IMG/VR virus record: IMGVR_UViG_3300006802_000086
Span: 1-64,000 of that record
Source of the DNA: a virus
Direction: 5' to 3' (one strand)
DNA length: 64,000 bases
Shown: in pieces, positions 1 to 10,400 of the stretch
Layout of the letters: every line of letters starts with the position of its first letter
How positions within the stretch are numbered: position 1 is the stretch's first letter
Made by a program: the position numbers and the translations under genes
Notes under the pieces: generated by a model
What the model was told of the DNA's origin: nothing
Database searches by the model: none
Seen by the model: the letters and a program-made list of their open reading frames with translations, nothing else

Positions 1-1
1 T

Positions 2-601
2 GATGTTGTTATGAATGATAATATTAATAGAACTAGTCAAACAGTTCCTTCTTCAATTGCAGCATTAAAAGCTCTAGGATATAATGATTCAATTGCATAT
101 CCTTGGTTTGCACCTGCAGGATTTAATAGGGGTGCGTTAAATGATGTTATTAATTCAAAAGTAAGGCTAAACGCCGAAGATAGAAATATTCTTTATGAAT
201 CTAGAATTAATCCTATCGCAAACTTTCCAGACGGCGGTTTTGTTATTTTTGGCCAAAAAACATTGCAACAAGATCGATCATCACTGGACAGAGTTAACGT
301 AAGAAGAATGCTTTTAGAAGTAAAAAGAGTCATATCTGATATTGCTAACAAATTAATTTTTGAAAACAATACGCCGCAAACACGCGCAAGATTTGTTGCT
401 CAAGCAACACCTTTACTAGGCGCAATTCAATCGCAACAAGGTATTGATCAATTTAAAATTGTTATGGATACGTCTAACAATTCTGAGTTGGATATTGAAG
501 AAAACAAGCTTAACGGAAGAATTATTTTAGTCCCTACAAGAGTAGCAGAATTTATCTCTATTGACTTTATAATTACTAACGCAGGTGTTAGCTTTGAATA
601 A
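2..601 (+). CDS. Tail sheath protein paralogue, C-terminal part (truncated by window start)
   Basis: The reading frame is open to the left edge of the window, so this is the end of a longer gene and the ATG at 11 is internal. Residues before that Met read D-V-V and align with P-D-V-I-V just ahead of the same region in the next gene. The remaining ~199 residues align throughout with the C-terminal ~200 residues of that 991-residue protein: shared blocks include the PWFAPAG, INPI..FP and GQKTL motifs, LDR(V/I)NVRR, the PTR segment and an ending in (I/V)TNAG. This is the conserved C-terminal domain of contractile tail sheath proteins (T4 gp18 type), which polymerise around the tail tube. It lies 24 bases upstream of its paralogue in the same operon. 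A structural role is well supported; which paralogue forms the main sheath is not known. Confidence 0.85.
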   Translation, partial: DVVMNDNINRTSQTVPSSIAALKALGYNDSIAYPWFAPAGFNRGALNDVINSKVRLNAEDRNILYESRINPIANFPDGGFVIFGQKTLQQDRSSLDRVNVRRMLLEVKRVISDIANKLIFENNTPQTRARFVAQATPLLGAIQSQQGIDQFKIVMDTSNNSELDIEENKLNGRIILVPTRVAEFISIDFIITNAGVSFE

Positions 602-625
602 CGCATACAAATGGAGTAAACTATT

Positions 626-3601
626 ATGGCAGAATTAACATTTAAATCACCGGGTATCAGTACTAGAGAAATTGATTTATCACAAACAAGATCTTCTAGG
701 CCTGTCGGTATACCAGCTGGAATTATTGGAACTTCTTTAGAAGGTCCAGCTTTTATCCCTTTGACATTTGCAAATTTTAATGATTTTGTAACAACATTTG
801 GGGCATCAGATGGTGAAAAATTCGGGCCAATTGCTGTAAGTCAATGGTTGACAAATGCTCAGTCAGTTACCTATATGAAAGTCCTAGGAATAGGCAACGG
901 AAAACAAAAAAATGCAACAACAGGTAAAGTAACAAATGCAGGTTTTGTTGTGGGTGATAGAATAATTCAAAATAATGGTTATGCAGGTGACAATCCTTAC
1001 GCCAATACAGGAGCCGGCTCTGTTGAAGGTAGAACTTACTTTTTAGGAAGCTTTATGTCAGAATCTGCAGGAAGTACTATTTTTTCTGATCCGGGCATAC
1101 AAACAGGGCCTAATTCAGTTTCTATTCTTAGAGGGGTAATCTTAGCACCTAGTGGCGTAGTTCTTCATTTGTCTGGTAATAATATGGCAGATACATCTGC
1201 ACCAAGTAAGTCGCAAACTGCAACTAACGGAAGCACCCTGGCCGGCCAAAAAGGTTCGCTTACTGGATCGATTAATATAAGCAGCCAAGAATTTGTAATG
1301 ATGATGAATGGTTATTCCAATTCTGATACTGGAAAGACGACAGTATTAACTGCATCTTTAGATATGACAGCACCAAATTATTTTAAAAACGTATTTAACA
1401 CAGATCCGCTTAAGATAGAAGAAGAAGGTCACTATCTTTATGCATCATACGACATATACCCAGATATGGCAACAGTCACAGGAAGTGGAGTTGTTGAAGC
1501 TAGTGGTGTGAGTGGAAACTTAGAAGACGCTATATTTTTATTAACATCGTCAGCAGGAAGAGGATCAGCTAGCTCGAGCACAGAAGTTGACTATGAAGAT
1601 TTTGAATACAGATATACGCATGCATCTTCTCCTTTTGTAATATCTCAAAATTTTGGTAATGCTCCTCATAACTTGTTTAAAATTCATGCGCTGTCAGATG
1701 GCGAAGGTATATCTAATAGATATAAGATATCAATTGAAAATATTAAAAAATCAACATCAACTTCTGACTTGTACGGTACTTTTGATTTAGTTATTAGAGA
1801 CTTTTATGATACAGATCCTTATCCAGTTGTTTTGGAAAGTTTTAGAGGTTTAAGTCTTGACCCCGGGTCTGATCGTTATATTGCCAGGGTTATTGGTGAT
1901 CAAAACATAAGATATAATTTTGATGTTGCCGAAACATCACAAAAAATTATTGTTGAAGGGAATCATCCAGTTAGATCTAGATATATTAGAATCGAAACGA
2001 CCCTAGCACTAGAAGACGCGTCGATTCCTAAAACCTCGTTACCTTTTGGGTTTAGAGGTCCTAATCATTTAGTTACTAGTGGTTCTTTGTTGGCAACAGT
2101 AGACCCGGGTAGTAATTTAAGTAATACAGACATTACTAAAAGAATAATTGAACCGCCGATTCCTTATAGGGAAAGTGTTGCTATTGGTACTGGTTTGCTT
2201 AAAAAGTCTGATTCTAGATATTACTGGGGCGTGCAAACTATGCGTAAAACAAACCCGGCGCAACCTAATTTGACTAGTCTTTTTGACAATAGTTTTGATG
2301 CATTTACTAAGCATTTTCCAAATAATAGAATTAACACGCTTAATTTTTCAGTTGGTAATAATGCAGGTACAGCAAACGTAGCCGGTAGCATTCTAGACAG
2401 TGATTTATTTAATAAAAATAAGTTTTCTTTAGAAAATATACAAGTTCGTACCGGCTCAGATGGCCTCGCGGATCCGGATCAATGGCTAAGTGCTTCTTAT
2501 GTTAGAGATGGCAATATTACACCATCCAGTACAAACAAAACAAGGGCATTTGAAGAAAGCGATTTAGGTAAAGTTGCTAATACTAAGTTTGCTAAATTTA
2601 CCATGATTCTCCAAGGTGGGTTTAACGGTGTTAATATTTTCAATAGAGAAAAGAAAAACCTGACAAATATAGCAGCAAGAAGAGAATATATTGAGTCACA
2701 ATCTACAGCCACTCAACAAAGTACAATTGCGGCATATAGAAAAGCTATCGACTTAATGGCATCAAAAACAGATGTAGATATTCAATTACTAGCATTACCT
2801 GGAATTAGACACCCGTCAATTACTGATTATGCAATTCAAAAAGTAGAAGATAGATTTGATGCTATGTATATTATGGATATCGAAGAAGTAGATCAATTAA
2901 ATAATGTTATAACTTCTTCTGTGCAAAAGCCAAATGTTCAAAATACAGTTGTTAACTTAAGTGGAAGATCCCTTAATTCGTCATTTGCTGCAGCGTATTT
3001 TCCGGATGTTATTGTTACAGATCCAACAACAAAAACATTAGTACAAGTTCCTCCATCAGTTGCAGTGTTAGGTGCATACTCATTTAATGATAAGGTTTCT
3101 CACCCTTGGTTTGCACCGGCAGGTTATGCAAGAGGTGCTTTAAATAGCGTCGAATTACCTTCTGTTAAACTTAATAGAACTAACTTAGATGACTTGTATG
3201 GCGCAGACATCAATCCTATTACAGAATTTCCTAATACCGGTGTGACTATATGGGGACAAAAAACTTTGCTGGCGTCTAATTCAGCATTAGACAGAATTAA
3301 TGTTCGTAGGCTTTTAATTGATGTTCGTAGAAAAGTTAGAAGTGTTGCAAACAGTCTTTTGTTCGAACCTAACAGGGAAGAAACATTAGATAAATTTAAT
3401 TCATTGGTTAACCCTATTTTACAAAGAGTTCAAGAACAAAACGGTGTTGACAGATACAAAGTCATTATTGACACAACGACTACAACTCAAGCAGATGTTG
3501 AAAATAATACAATACGTGGAAAAGTTTATTTGCAGCCTACACGTTCAATTGAGTTTGTTTCACTAGATTTTGTTGTTACAAATGCTGGTGCAAATATTTA
3601 A
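626..3601 (+). CDS. Tail sheath protein, large form (991 aa)
   Basis: Sheath subunit of a contractile tail. The N-terminus (FKSPGISTREIDLS, then GIPAGIIGTSLEGPAFIPLTF) is the typical start of T4-type sheath proteins. The C-terminal ~200 residues carry the conserved sheath domain with PWFAPAG, INPITEFP, GQKTL and LDRINVRR. At 991 residues it is much longer than T4 gp18 (659), and the extra length lies in residues ~90-600, probably surface insertions. The ATG follows a GGAG Shine-Dalgarno. It sits between a second sheath paralogue and the tube gene, the standard sheath-tube order. The family assignment is firm. The role of having two sheath genes is open. Confidence 0.92.
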   Translation: MAELTFKSPGISTREIDLSQTRSSRPVGIPAGIIGTSLEGPAFIPLTFANFNDFVTTFGASDGEKFGPIAVSQWLTNAQSVTYMKVLGIGNGKQKNATTGKVTNAGFVVGDRIIQNNGYAGDNPYANTGAGSVEGRTYFLGSFMSESAGSTIFSDPGIQTGPNSVSILRGVILAPSGVVLHLSGNNMADTSAPSKSQTATNGSTLAGQKGSLTGSINISSQEFVMMMNGYSNSDTGKTTVLTASLDMTAPNYFKNVFNTDPLKIEEEGHYLYASYDIYPDMATVTGSGVVEASGVSGNLEDAIFLLTSSAGRGSASSSTEVDYEDFEYRYTHASSPFVISQNFGNAPHNLFKIHALSDGEGISNRYKISIENIKKSTSTSDLYGTFDLVIRDFYDTDPYPVVLESFRGLSLDPGSDRYIARVIGDQNIRYNFDVAETSQKIIVEGNHPVRSRYIRIETTLALEDASIPKTSLPFGFRGPNHLVTSGSLLATVDPGSNLSNTDITKRIIEPPIPYRESVAIGTGLLKKSDSRYYWGVQTMRKTNPAQPNLTSLFDNSFDAFTKHFPNNRINTLNFSVGNNAGTANVAGSILDSDLFNKNKFSLENIQVRTGSDGLADPDQWLSASYVRDGNITPSSTNKTRAFEESDLGKVANTKFAKFTMILQGGFNGVNIFNREKKNLTNIAARREYIESQSTATQQSTIAAYRKAIDLMASKTDVDIQLLALPGIRHPSITDYAIQKVEDRFDAMYIMDIEEVDQLNNVITSSVQKPNVQNTVVNLSGRSLNSSFAAAYFPDVIVTDPTTKTLVQVPPSVAVLGAYSFNDKVSHPWFAPAGYARGALNSVELPSVKLNRTNLDDLYGADINPITEFPNTGVTIWGQKTLLASNSALDRINVRRLLIDVRRKVRSVANSLLFEPNREETLDKFNSLVNPILQRVQEQNGVDRYKVIIDTTTTTQADVENNTIRGKVYLQPTRSIEFVSLDFVVTNAGANI

Positions 3602-3638
3602 TACCATATATATATTTATATAAAAACAGGAGACTATT

Positions 3639-4130
3639 ATGGCAGAAACACTTTCAGTAACAGACTTACTACCAAATAAGTTTGAACCGAAAAGAGATTA
3701 TAGATGGGTTTTAGCAATTGAAGGTATTGATTCATTTTTAATATCTGATACAAAAAGACCTGACATATCAATTGACAAAGATGAAATCCCTTTTATTAAT
3801 AGCTATAGAGTTGTTTCTAAAGGTAAGGTTAAGTTTGGCGGAATATCAGTTAAGCTTCATGATCCGATTGCACCTTCAGGTGCACAGCAAGTAATGGAAT
3901 GGATCAGAACTCACTATGAGTCTGTTTCAGGAAGAGCCGGATATGCAGATTTTTACAAAAGAGATCTTCAACTTAAGCTTTTAGATCCTATTGGTACAGT
4001 TATTGAATTGTGGGATATTAAAGGCGCAATCATTACGAGCGCTAATTTTGGAACACTTAGTTACGGTAGTGGAAATATGTTATCAATCGATCTATCATTA
4101 GAAGTTGATAATTGTGTATTGCAATTCTAA
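3639..4130 (+). CDS. Tail tube protein (gp19-like)
   Basis: A 163-residue protein directly after the sheath, matching the size of T4 gp19 (163 aa). The N-terminus contains the sequence DYRWVLAIEGIDSFLISDTKRP. The middle has the pattern KVKFGGISVKLHDPIAPSGAQQ followed by WIRTHYE, and the end has LELWDIKGA-like and SLEVDNCVLQF segments seen in T4-type tube proteins. It should form the stacked hexameric rings of the inner tube through which DNA passes. A good Shine-Dalgarno (AGGAG) precedes the ATG. A strong hairpin terminator follows, so sheath and tube can be transcribed at a different level from the next block. Assignment rests on position, size and motif pattern. Confidence 0.85.
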   Translation: MAETLSVTDLLPNKFEPKRDYRWVLAIEGIDSFLISDTKRPDISIDKDEIPFINSYRVVSKGKVKFGGISVKLHDPIAPSGAQQVMEWIRTHYESVSGRAGYADFYKRDLQLKLLDPIGTVIELWDIKGAIITSANFGTLSYGSGNMLSIDLSLEVDNCVLQF

Positions 4131-4165
4131 GCCTTGATTTAAATAAAAATTGTTTACTTTGTTAT

Positions 4166-4196
4166 AAATCCTCTGTATTGTTATAGAGGATTTTTT
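4166..4196 (+). terminator. Rho-independent terminator after the tube gene
   Basis: A 9-bp inverted repeat AAATCCTCT / AGAGGATTT with a 10-base loop is followed by a T run. It lies between the tube gene and the chaperone pair and ends the sheath-tube unit, at least partially. Confidence 0.75.
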
Positions 4197-4215
4197 ATTT
4201 AGGAGAGACATACAT

Positions 4216-5019
4216 ATGCAAAACAAAAACATGCCTACTAGTAATATTTTAAAAGATGATTTTGGTTGGGAGGTACCATTTGAGACAGTACCTTTGCCTT
4301 CTAGAGGCGTTGTATACCACCCGGACAGCAAGTTATATAATAAAGAGTCTATTAGCATAAAAGCAATGACAGCGCTAGAAGAAGACATACTGTCTAGTCA
4401 GGCTTTTATTAAAGAAGGTACATCAGTAGCACGTGCAATTCAGTCTTGTATCGTAGAAGACAATGTTGATGTTGATGAAATGATATCAGGTGATAAAAAT
4501 GCACTTATGATATCGATGAGAATTACAGGTTACGGCTCTAGATACCCTGTTTTGCATTCATGCGCAAACTGTGGAGCTCAAAATGAAGTTGACGTCCAGC
4601 TAAACGAGTTAGCTATTAATCGATTAAAAGAAGAGCCAATCGTCAAAGGAGAAAATAAGTTTAAATTTCTGTTACCTGTCTCAGGAAAAGAAGTTATTTT
4701 TAAATTTTTAACCGGATATGATGAAAAAGAAGAAAAAATTAAAAAGCAAAGAATGAAAAGCATGGGTATTAATTTAGATAATAACGTTACTTCCTTTTTG
4801 GAACAATCAATATTATCAATTGACAATATTACCGATAAAAATAAAATATCGCATTTTATAAAACACATGCCTGCTATGGATTCTAGAAAACTAAGACTTC
4901 ATATAATAAATCAGGAGCCGGGGATAGATATGACTTGGAAATATGTTTGCAATTCTTGCACTCATAATAATGAGTTAGGCATACCAATATCTACAGAGTT
5001 TTTTTGGCCCAGTACATAG
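4216..5019 (+). CDS. Tail/baseplate assembly chaperone-like protein with zinc ribbon (frameshift upstream frame)
   Basis: A 267-residue protein starting WEVPFETVPLPSRGVVY, a pattern seen in T4-type gp26-like baseplate hub assembly proteins. Two CxxC pairs (C-A-N-C near residue 116 and C-N-S-C near 245) probably form a zinc site. A region around residues 50-100 (MTALEEDILSSQAF and GDKNALMISMRITGYG) is also typical of that family. It sits between tube and tape measure, where many tailed phages encode two tail assembly chaperones joined by programmed frameshifting. It ends in T-E-F-F-W-P-S-T. The next frame is open across this end and reads F-F-G-P instead, so a longer fused product is likely. 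ATG has the Shine-Dalgarno AGGAGAG. Confidence 0.7.
   Translation: MQNKNMPTSNILKDDFGWEVPFETVPLPSRGVVYHPDSKLYNKESISIKAMTALEEDILSSQAFIKEGTSVARAIQSCIVEDNVDVDEMISGDKNALMISMRITGYGSRYPVLHSCANCGAQNEVDVQLNELAINRLKEEPIVKGENKFKFLLPVSGKEVIFKFLTGYDEKEEKIKKQRMKSMGINLDNNVTSFLEQSILSIDNITDKNKISHFIKHMPAMDSRKLRLHIINQEPGIDMTWKYVCNSCTHNNELGIPISTEFFWPST
4999..5005 (+). promoter_or_regulatory. Candidate ribosomal frameshift site (T7 run)
   Basis: Seven consecutive T read as GAG TTT TTT TGG in the upstream frame. The downstream frame has its last stop at 4976-4978 and the upstream frame stops at 5017-5019, so any shift must occur in this ~40-base overlap. A Phe-tRNA slip of net +1 (or -2) on TTT TTT T moves decoding into F-F-G-P-V-H-S-W-R-E and on into the next coding region. 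No strong downstream structure is evident by eye. Confidence 0.5.
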
Positions 5020-5059
5020 CTGGCGCGAAAAAATACTAGAAGAATTTTTTCTGCTCCAG

Positions 5060-5263
5060 ATGCACCTCAACATGTCTTATTCAGAGGTCAAAAGATTACC
5101 AATACGATATCGCCATTGGTTTTTAGACAGAGTTGCGAGGCATTTTAAAGAGAAAAATGAAGCAATTGAAAAAAGATATAACAAAGATGCTAGTCACAGT
5201 AACGACAATTTAAATAATTTGGCAATGTTTGAACAACAAATCAATGATAAGTTAAAAAAATAA
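5060..5263 (+). CDS. Frameshift extension of the tail chaperone (T-like domain)
   Basis: The frame is open from 4979, well upstream of the first ATG at 5060. That ATG and the next at 5072 have no Shine-Dalgarno. The open frame reads F-F-G-P-V-H-S-W-R-E-K-I-L-E-E-F-F-L-L-Q before the first Met, a sensible helical protein sequence. The following MHLNMSYSEVKRLPIRYRHW segment has the 'helix, L-P-x-x-x-R-x-W' look of the T domains of tail assembly chaperones, and is followed by a charged C-terminal tail. I infer that it is made mainly or only as a fusion with the upstream protein and acts in assembling the tail around the tape measure encoded next. If initiated at the ATG it would be a 67-residue protein. 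Confidence 0.6.
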   Translation: MHLNMSYSEVKRLPIRYRHWFLDRVARHFKEKNEAIEKRYNKDASHSNDNLNNLAMFEQQINDKLKK

Positions 5264-5302
5264 TTTTGTGCATACTTATTATTATTATCAAAGGAGTGAT
5301 TG

Positions 5303-7222
5303 ATGCCACCAAACACACCAAATAACCAGAATACATCACAGAGTCAAACTTCTCAAAGCGCGCAAGACATTATTAGCGACCAATTAGGTGATTTAAGCAA
5401 TAGTGCAGATGATGCTACAAAAAGCATGTCAAGATTAAGTGATGAGACTGAAAAAGCCGGCGACAGTGCAAAGTATCTTGGAGTTGGAGCAGTAAGTTTG
5501 ATAACAGCGCTTAGTACTGTTGATGGTCAAACGGGACGAATTGCCCGAAGTATTATGAAAGGAGTAACAACACTAGCAGAAGAAACTTACAACAGCCAAG
5601 CAGAAATTGCCAAAAATATGAATCATATGTTGGATCCCTATACTAAACTTAATGAATCAATTGGAGGAATTACAAGAGAAATGTTTATAAGTGGCGAAGA
5701 AATGAATGCATTTTCTGCCACAGCTTTTGAAACAACGCAAGACTTTCAAAAAGCTTTTGCTGGAATTGGCGATTCTGCAATTACTTTTAAGTCTAATAGC
5801 GGTGATATAAAAAACGCATTTAAATCTCTTTTCCCGACAGAAGAAGATATGCGAGATGCTTATGACATGGTAGGTCAGCTCAATAAAGGAATTGCTGAAG
5901 GATTTGCAATAATGAGCGATGAACTAACTAAGACTGAAAGGGTTAGAATGGTCGCACTAGCACGAGCAACAGGTACTGATATAAAAGTACTTAAAGAATT
6001 GACAGAAAAGCAATTTGCATTTACAGGAGAAGCTAGCACAGATGTTATTGAAAAAATAACAGCGACAGCTGATGCGTTGGCAACTGCAACAGGTTTGCCA
6101 CTTCAAACTCTTAAAAATAGTATTATTGAGATAAAACAAGATACAGAACTATTTGGTGATATTGGTGAAGACGCAGCCGGCCGAATTGCTGCTTCTTTAA
6201 GTATGCTAGGCACATCTTTTCAGTCTTTTAAAGCAATGACCGGTCAATTTATGGATTTTGATAGTGCTGCAAAAAAAATGGGTGACTTATCTGCGATGTT
6301 TGGTATTCAAATGGATGCAATGGAAATGACTTATTTGGCAAATGAAGATCAAGAGGAGTTTCTATATAGAATAAGGGAAGATATTCTTGCATCAGGTGTA
6401 GACGTAGAAAACATGTCAAATGCCAGACTAAGAATGCTTAAATCGCAACTTGGTATGAGTTCTGTAGAAGAAGTAAAAATGTTTTTAAAAGAAGACAGTG
6501 CTTTTGACGAAATTGGTCAAGAAGGAATTGCAGCAGCAGCAGCACAGGCTGAAAACTTAGACGGAATGACAGTTGCAATCAAAAAATTTGCTGAAACAGG
6601 TAACGAAGCCCTTAGATCTATTGATACAGAACGCGCTGTTCAAATGGCTGCAGCTTCTTCAGAAATGGTAAGAGAGCTTAGCAATAGCGTAACACTATCA
6701 GGAGAAGTAGCTGCAAATTTTCAAAAAGTCAACCTGGCAGGATCAGAAAATATTGAAGCCTATAAATCAATGCTTTCTGGGTATAATGGTGTTATTGTTG
6801 ATGGTGCTAAAATGTTAGGAAACGCTACATCATCAACAATTCAAGGTATTGCAGACACGTCAGCTAAAGGTGTAAATTTAATAACTAGCGCATTAGGACA
6901 GTCGACGGAAGCTGCTAATTGGTATAGTAATGTGACCACGCCTCCTGCAACTGTTCAATACGAAGTTGACACCACCGCGATTAACGACGCTATTGTTTCT
7001 GGTTTTAATCCTGCGGCAGAATTAATGCGACAAACCAGTCAACAAACCGGTCAATTAACTGTTGGTCTAACCCAGTTAGTAACACAAATGAAACAGCCTA
7101 GTACACAAACTGTTAACGTAAATTTAGACGGTCAGCAACTAGGATCATCAATGCTGAATATTATAACTAGACCTGGAGTAACAAATTCAGCCGGGCAATC
7201 TTTGGTAGTTGCAGGAGGATAA
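5303..7222 (+). CDS. Tape-measure-like tail protein
   Basis: About 639 residues, largely helical and rich in Ala, Ser, Glu and Met. An N-terminal Gln/Ser-rich stretch is followed by long coiled-coil-like segments (D-D-A-T-K-S-M-S-R-L-S-D-E-T-E-K-A). There is an Ala-rich run near residues 410-420 and a C-terminal low-complexity tail with T-V-N-V-N-L-D-G-Q. The position directly after a chaperone pair and before the baseplate genes is the usual site of the tape measure (T4 gp29 is 590 aa), which sets tail length and passes through the tube. The ATG at 5303 follows AAGGAGTGATTG. An in-frame TTG at 5300 is less likely. Assignment depends mainly on context, length and composition. Confidence 0.6.
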   Translation: MPPNTPNNQNTSQSQTSQSAQDIISDQLGDLSNSADDATKSMSRLSDETEKAGDSAKYLGVGAVSLITALSTVDGQTGRIARSIMKGVTTLAEETYNSQAEIAKNMNHMLDPYTKLNESIGGITREMFISGEEMNAFSATAFETTQDFQKAFAGIGDSAITFKSNSGDIKNAFKSLFPTEEDMRDAYDMVGQLNKGIAEGFAIMSDELTKTERVRMVALARATGTDIKVLKELTEKQFAFTGEASTDVIEKITATADALATATGLPLQTLKNSIIEIKQDTELFGDIGEDAAGRIAASLSMLGTSFQSFKAMTGQFMDFDSAAKKMGDLSAMFGIQMDAMEMTYLANEDQEEFLYRIREDILASGVDVENMSNARLRMLKSQLGMSSVEEVKMFLKEDSAFDEIGQEGIAAAAAQAENLDGMTVAIKKFAETGNEALRSIDTERAVQMAAASSEMVRELSNSVTLSGEVAANFQKVNLAGSENIEAYKSMLSGYNGVIVDGAKMLGNATSSTIQGIADTSAKGVNLITSALGQSTEAANWYSNVTTPPATVQYEVDTTAINDAIVSGFNPAAELMRQTSQQTGQLTVGLTQLVTQMKQPSTQTVNVNLDGQQLGSSMLNIITRPGVTNSAGQSLVVAGG

Positions 7223-7225
7223 AAA

Positions 7226-7438
7226 ATGAAAGAAAAAATACTTATTGAGATATGTAAAAAATATAATATTAATAGTTTGGATGTTGAACAAAAAAAAATT
7301 ATTGAAAATAAATTAGAAAATATATTTTCTAGTCTTTCTCTAATTGAAAAGCTTCAAGGTGATATACTCTCTGATGATCAAAAAATTAAAAATTTTGCTA
7401 ATATGATTGAAGACTACTTAAAGGATAAACATGGCTAG
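7226..7438 (+). CDS. Small helical protein of the tail operon, unknown function
   Basis: A 70-residue, Lys/Glu/Ile-rich, probably all-helical protein (KEKILIEICKKYNINSLDVE near the start). It begins three bases after the tape-measure stop behind a GGAGGATAAAA Shine-Dalgarno and overlaps the next gene by eight bases, so translation is coupled. The location between tape measure and baseplate genes suggests a small assembly or accessory factor. No family recognised. Confidence 0.6.
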   Translation: MKEKILIEICKKYNINSLDVEQKKIIENKLENIFSSLSLIEKLQGDILSDDQKIKNFANMIEDYLKDKHG

Positions 7439-10400
7439 AGAAACCCTTAAAGATTTTTTAAACAAGCGAGGATCCACAGCAGATTCTATATCTTACATAA
7501 GAGAAGACAGTAAAAATGGGTTAGGTATAGATCCTAATACGGGTGACGCACTTTTAGATCTTCTAAATGAAAACAGTGGACTTTTAGGTGATTACCTAAG
7601 TTTTCTTACCAAGGAAGAAAACAATTCATTTCAAATTAAACCTGGTAACTCTGAGGGTACTTCTTTAAAAAGAGGGGACAGTCTAGATATAGCTGATAAT
7701 CAAGGTGCAGAAAAAGTATTTATTGAGCAGGGCACAAATCTAAAAAGTCATCTTAATGAATATAGCAACAGTGGATATATAACAAATGCAGGAGGAGATT
7801 TATCTAGAATTGTAGAAAAAACAGGTAGTCCAAACAATCATAATATTCTTAAAGATGTTGAAGGAAAACCTTTAGATAATTCTGGTAAAACTTTATCTGA
7901 CCCAGAAGGCGATGCAAGTAACGTCGTACAAGAAATAAATAAAGTTTTTTTAAAAAACAATAGATTTTCTAATGTAGGTAACAATAGCAAGAATGCTTTT
8001 GCTGAACTACCTGCAAACTCACAAAACTTTGATGATGAGCTAAAACTAAACGTTCAAAATGAATTTGGAAACTATAATAAAGATGAAAATTTAGTAACTT
8101 TTAATGATCTTAAAGAGATAGGAAAGTCTCTTTTGTTAAGCACGTCAGGTTTTAGTGAAGAACTTGAAAAAGGGTCTAGATTGGCATCTGGTAATACAGG
8201 ATTTAACTCACTAGACATAGATGATCTTAGAGCAAAAAATGCAAAAGGATTTCCTAACAAAAACGACATATCGGTTAGGGACGGAAGAGGTGATTACTTT
8301 ATTAAAGATCCCAACGCAAAAAATAGTAAAAGTTACGGGACAACTTATAATACAGAAATGAACTTTCAAGGAAAAGGATCAGATCTTTTAAATATTGAAG
8401 CAGCTGCATCAATGTATGCACTTAAAAAAATAGCATCTGACTTTTTTAATAGTTTTCTAGAAAAACTAAGAATTCAGGACAGAAATAGCTTAGAAGCTGA
8501 AGCTGAAAGTATTATTACAAAAAATGCAAGTGTAGACGTTGGTACTTACATGTTAGGAAAATCAAGATATACATCTTCTGTTAAAATAAGTAATGAAATT
8601 CTATCAAACCTATTAACAAATACAATATACCCATACGGAGATGCTGTTGACAGAGGACTAGAGGTAATATTTTCAAATGAGTTAAATAACTTACCGGTGT
8701 CTCCTCGTGCAGGTTCTTTTAGAACAACTAATAAAGATAAGAACATAGTTCAAAGTTCAGGGTTTTGGCTAGCAGTGTCTAGATCGATTTTAAAATCTTT
8801 TGATCAAATTATATCAAAATACACTGACGAATCTTTTGGGATAAGTGATGAAAATCAGCTATTTTTAATCTATAAAGATATTATTGAATCTAACAAATTT
8901 ATTCAATTTTATAACACCATGGCAGCAATTGGTGACATTAGTTTGTCTGCGACCGATGGGGAAAAAATAGACATTCCGATACCGGGAAGTTCACTAGAAG
9001 GAAATAAAAGGAGTGCAGAAAAACTAGGTGCTGGGAAGGAGTGGGCTGCAGGTATGGGAAGATATCCAAGAGGGGAAGGACGATATGCATCTGAGCTTTC
9101 TTGGAATCAAGATGCATCACCTTCCATGTATATTTTGCCTGCGAATGTTATTAGGGCAGCAACTAAACTAAACAATCTTTATAAAGGAGTAAACCCAGCA
9201 AGAGGAATGTTAGGTAGTTCCCTTGTGGATAAAACATACTTTGGTTTAGATGTTGATGGTAGCTACAATAGGATTCCAAAAGAAGTTGTTAAAAGCTTAG
9301 AAGATGATTTAGAAGCCGAGTATGTTCCTTTCTATATACAGGACTTAAGAACAAATGAAATAATATCATTTAATGCCTTTTTAACAAACTTAACTGATAA
9401 TATTGCATCAAACCACAACGGGGTCTCAGGTTATGGACGTCTAGACGAAGTCAAAATATACAACAATACAAAAAGAACAGTTGCAGTTGGTTTTATTCTT
9501 ATGGCAACAAATAGAGAAGATTTTGACTCGATGTGGTACAAGATTAATAAGTTAACAACAATGTTGTATCCACAATGGACACCCGGATCCATGGTAAGTA
9601 CTGATGGTGTTTCTAAGTTTTATCAGCCGTTTAGTCAAGTCATAGGCGCTTCACCTATTGTTAGAATGAGAGTAGGGGACATTATTAAATCAAACTACTC
9701 TAGGTTTGCTTTGGCCAGGACTTTTGGAATTGGTGACGCAAGTGTTAAGGCAAATCCTAGTTTAGAAAGTGGAGGGTCATCCAGTATTGCTGGTGCTATT
9801 GGTTCAATATCAGACGGTCAAGTAGGAAACGTCTTGAACCTCGTTCAAGACGTTGCATTAAAACTTTGGTTAGCAGTTTTTGGAAGCCCTATGTCAATAG
9901 GTGACCTTATTTTTAATTCTATTCCTATGCCTAAAAGTAATTTTAAGAGAATTGTTAAAAACTTAGGGCGAGATGTAGCGCTCAAAGCACTTTCTGGTTT
10001 TTTAATTAACGGTTTTGCAAATCCACTTGCTGTCGACAATATTATTAGACAACTTAGAGATCCGGATCACAATTGGGAACGTTCTAGCAAGTTAGGTAAA
10101 ACAAGGGAAAAAGCAAATGATGTGATATCAAACATGTCTTCGCTGTTCCCCGATACAGGATTAAGTGATGGTCTAAGTATATTTAGCAACGACGATAATC
10201 AAAGTGCAGGTCTTTTAAAAATGATGATACTAAAACCTAACACTAATAACGGTTATTTTTCTCCTGACACAAAAAAGACATATTTGATAGCTAGAAGATT
10301 GAACGTTCGTGTTGTTGATTCGGGTTTAGGATTAGAAGGAATGCCTGGCGGCAAAAGAGGTTATAAAGTAAAAGTAGTTGATCTTAGTGCACCTCAAGAT

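Noticed and set aside
4163-4170. T4 late-promoter-like TATAAATC
   Set aside because: Part of the terminator stem after the tube gene. No consistent TATAAATA elements occur upstream of other genes.
5060-5062. Independent start for the second chaperone frame
   Set aside because: No Shine-Dalgarno and it discards a good upstream protein segment. Frameshift expression is preferred, though not proved.
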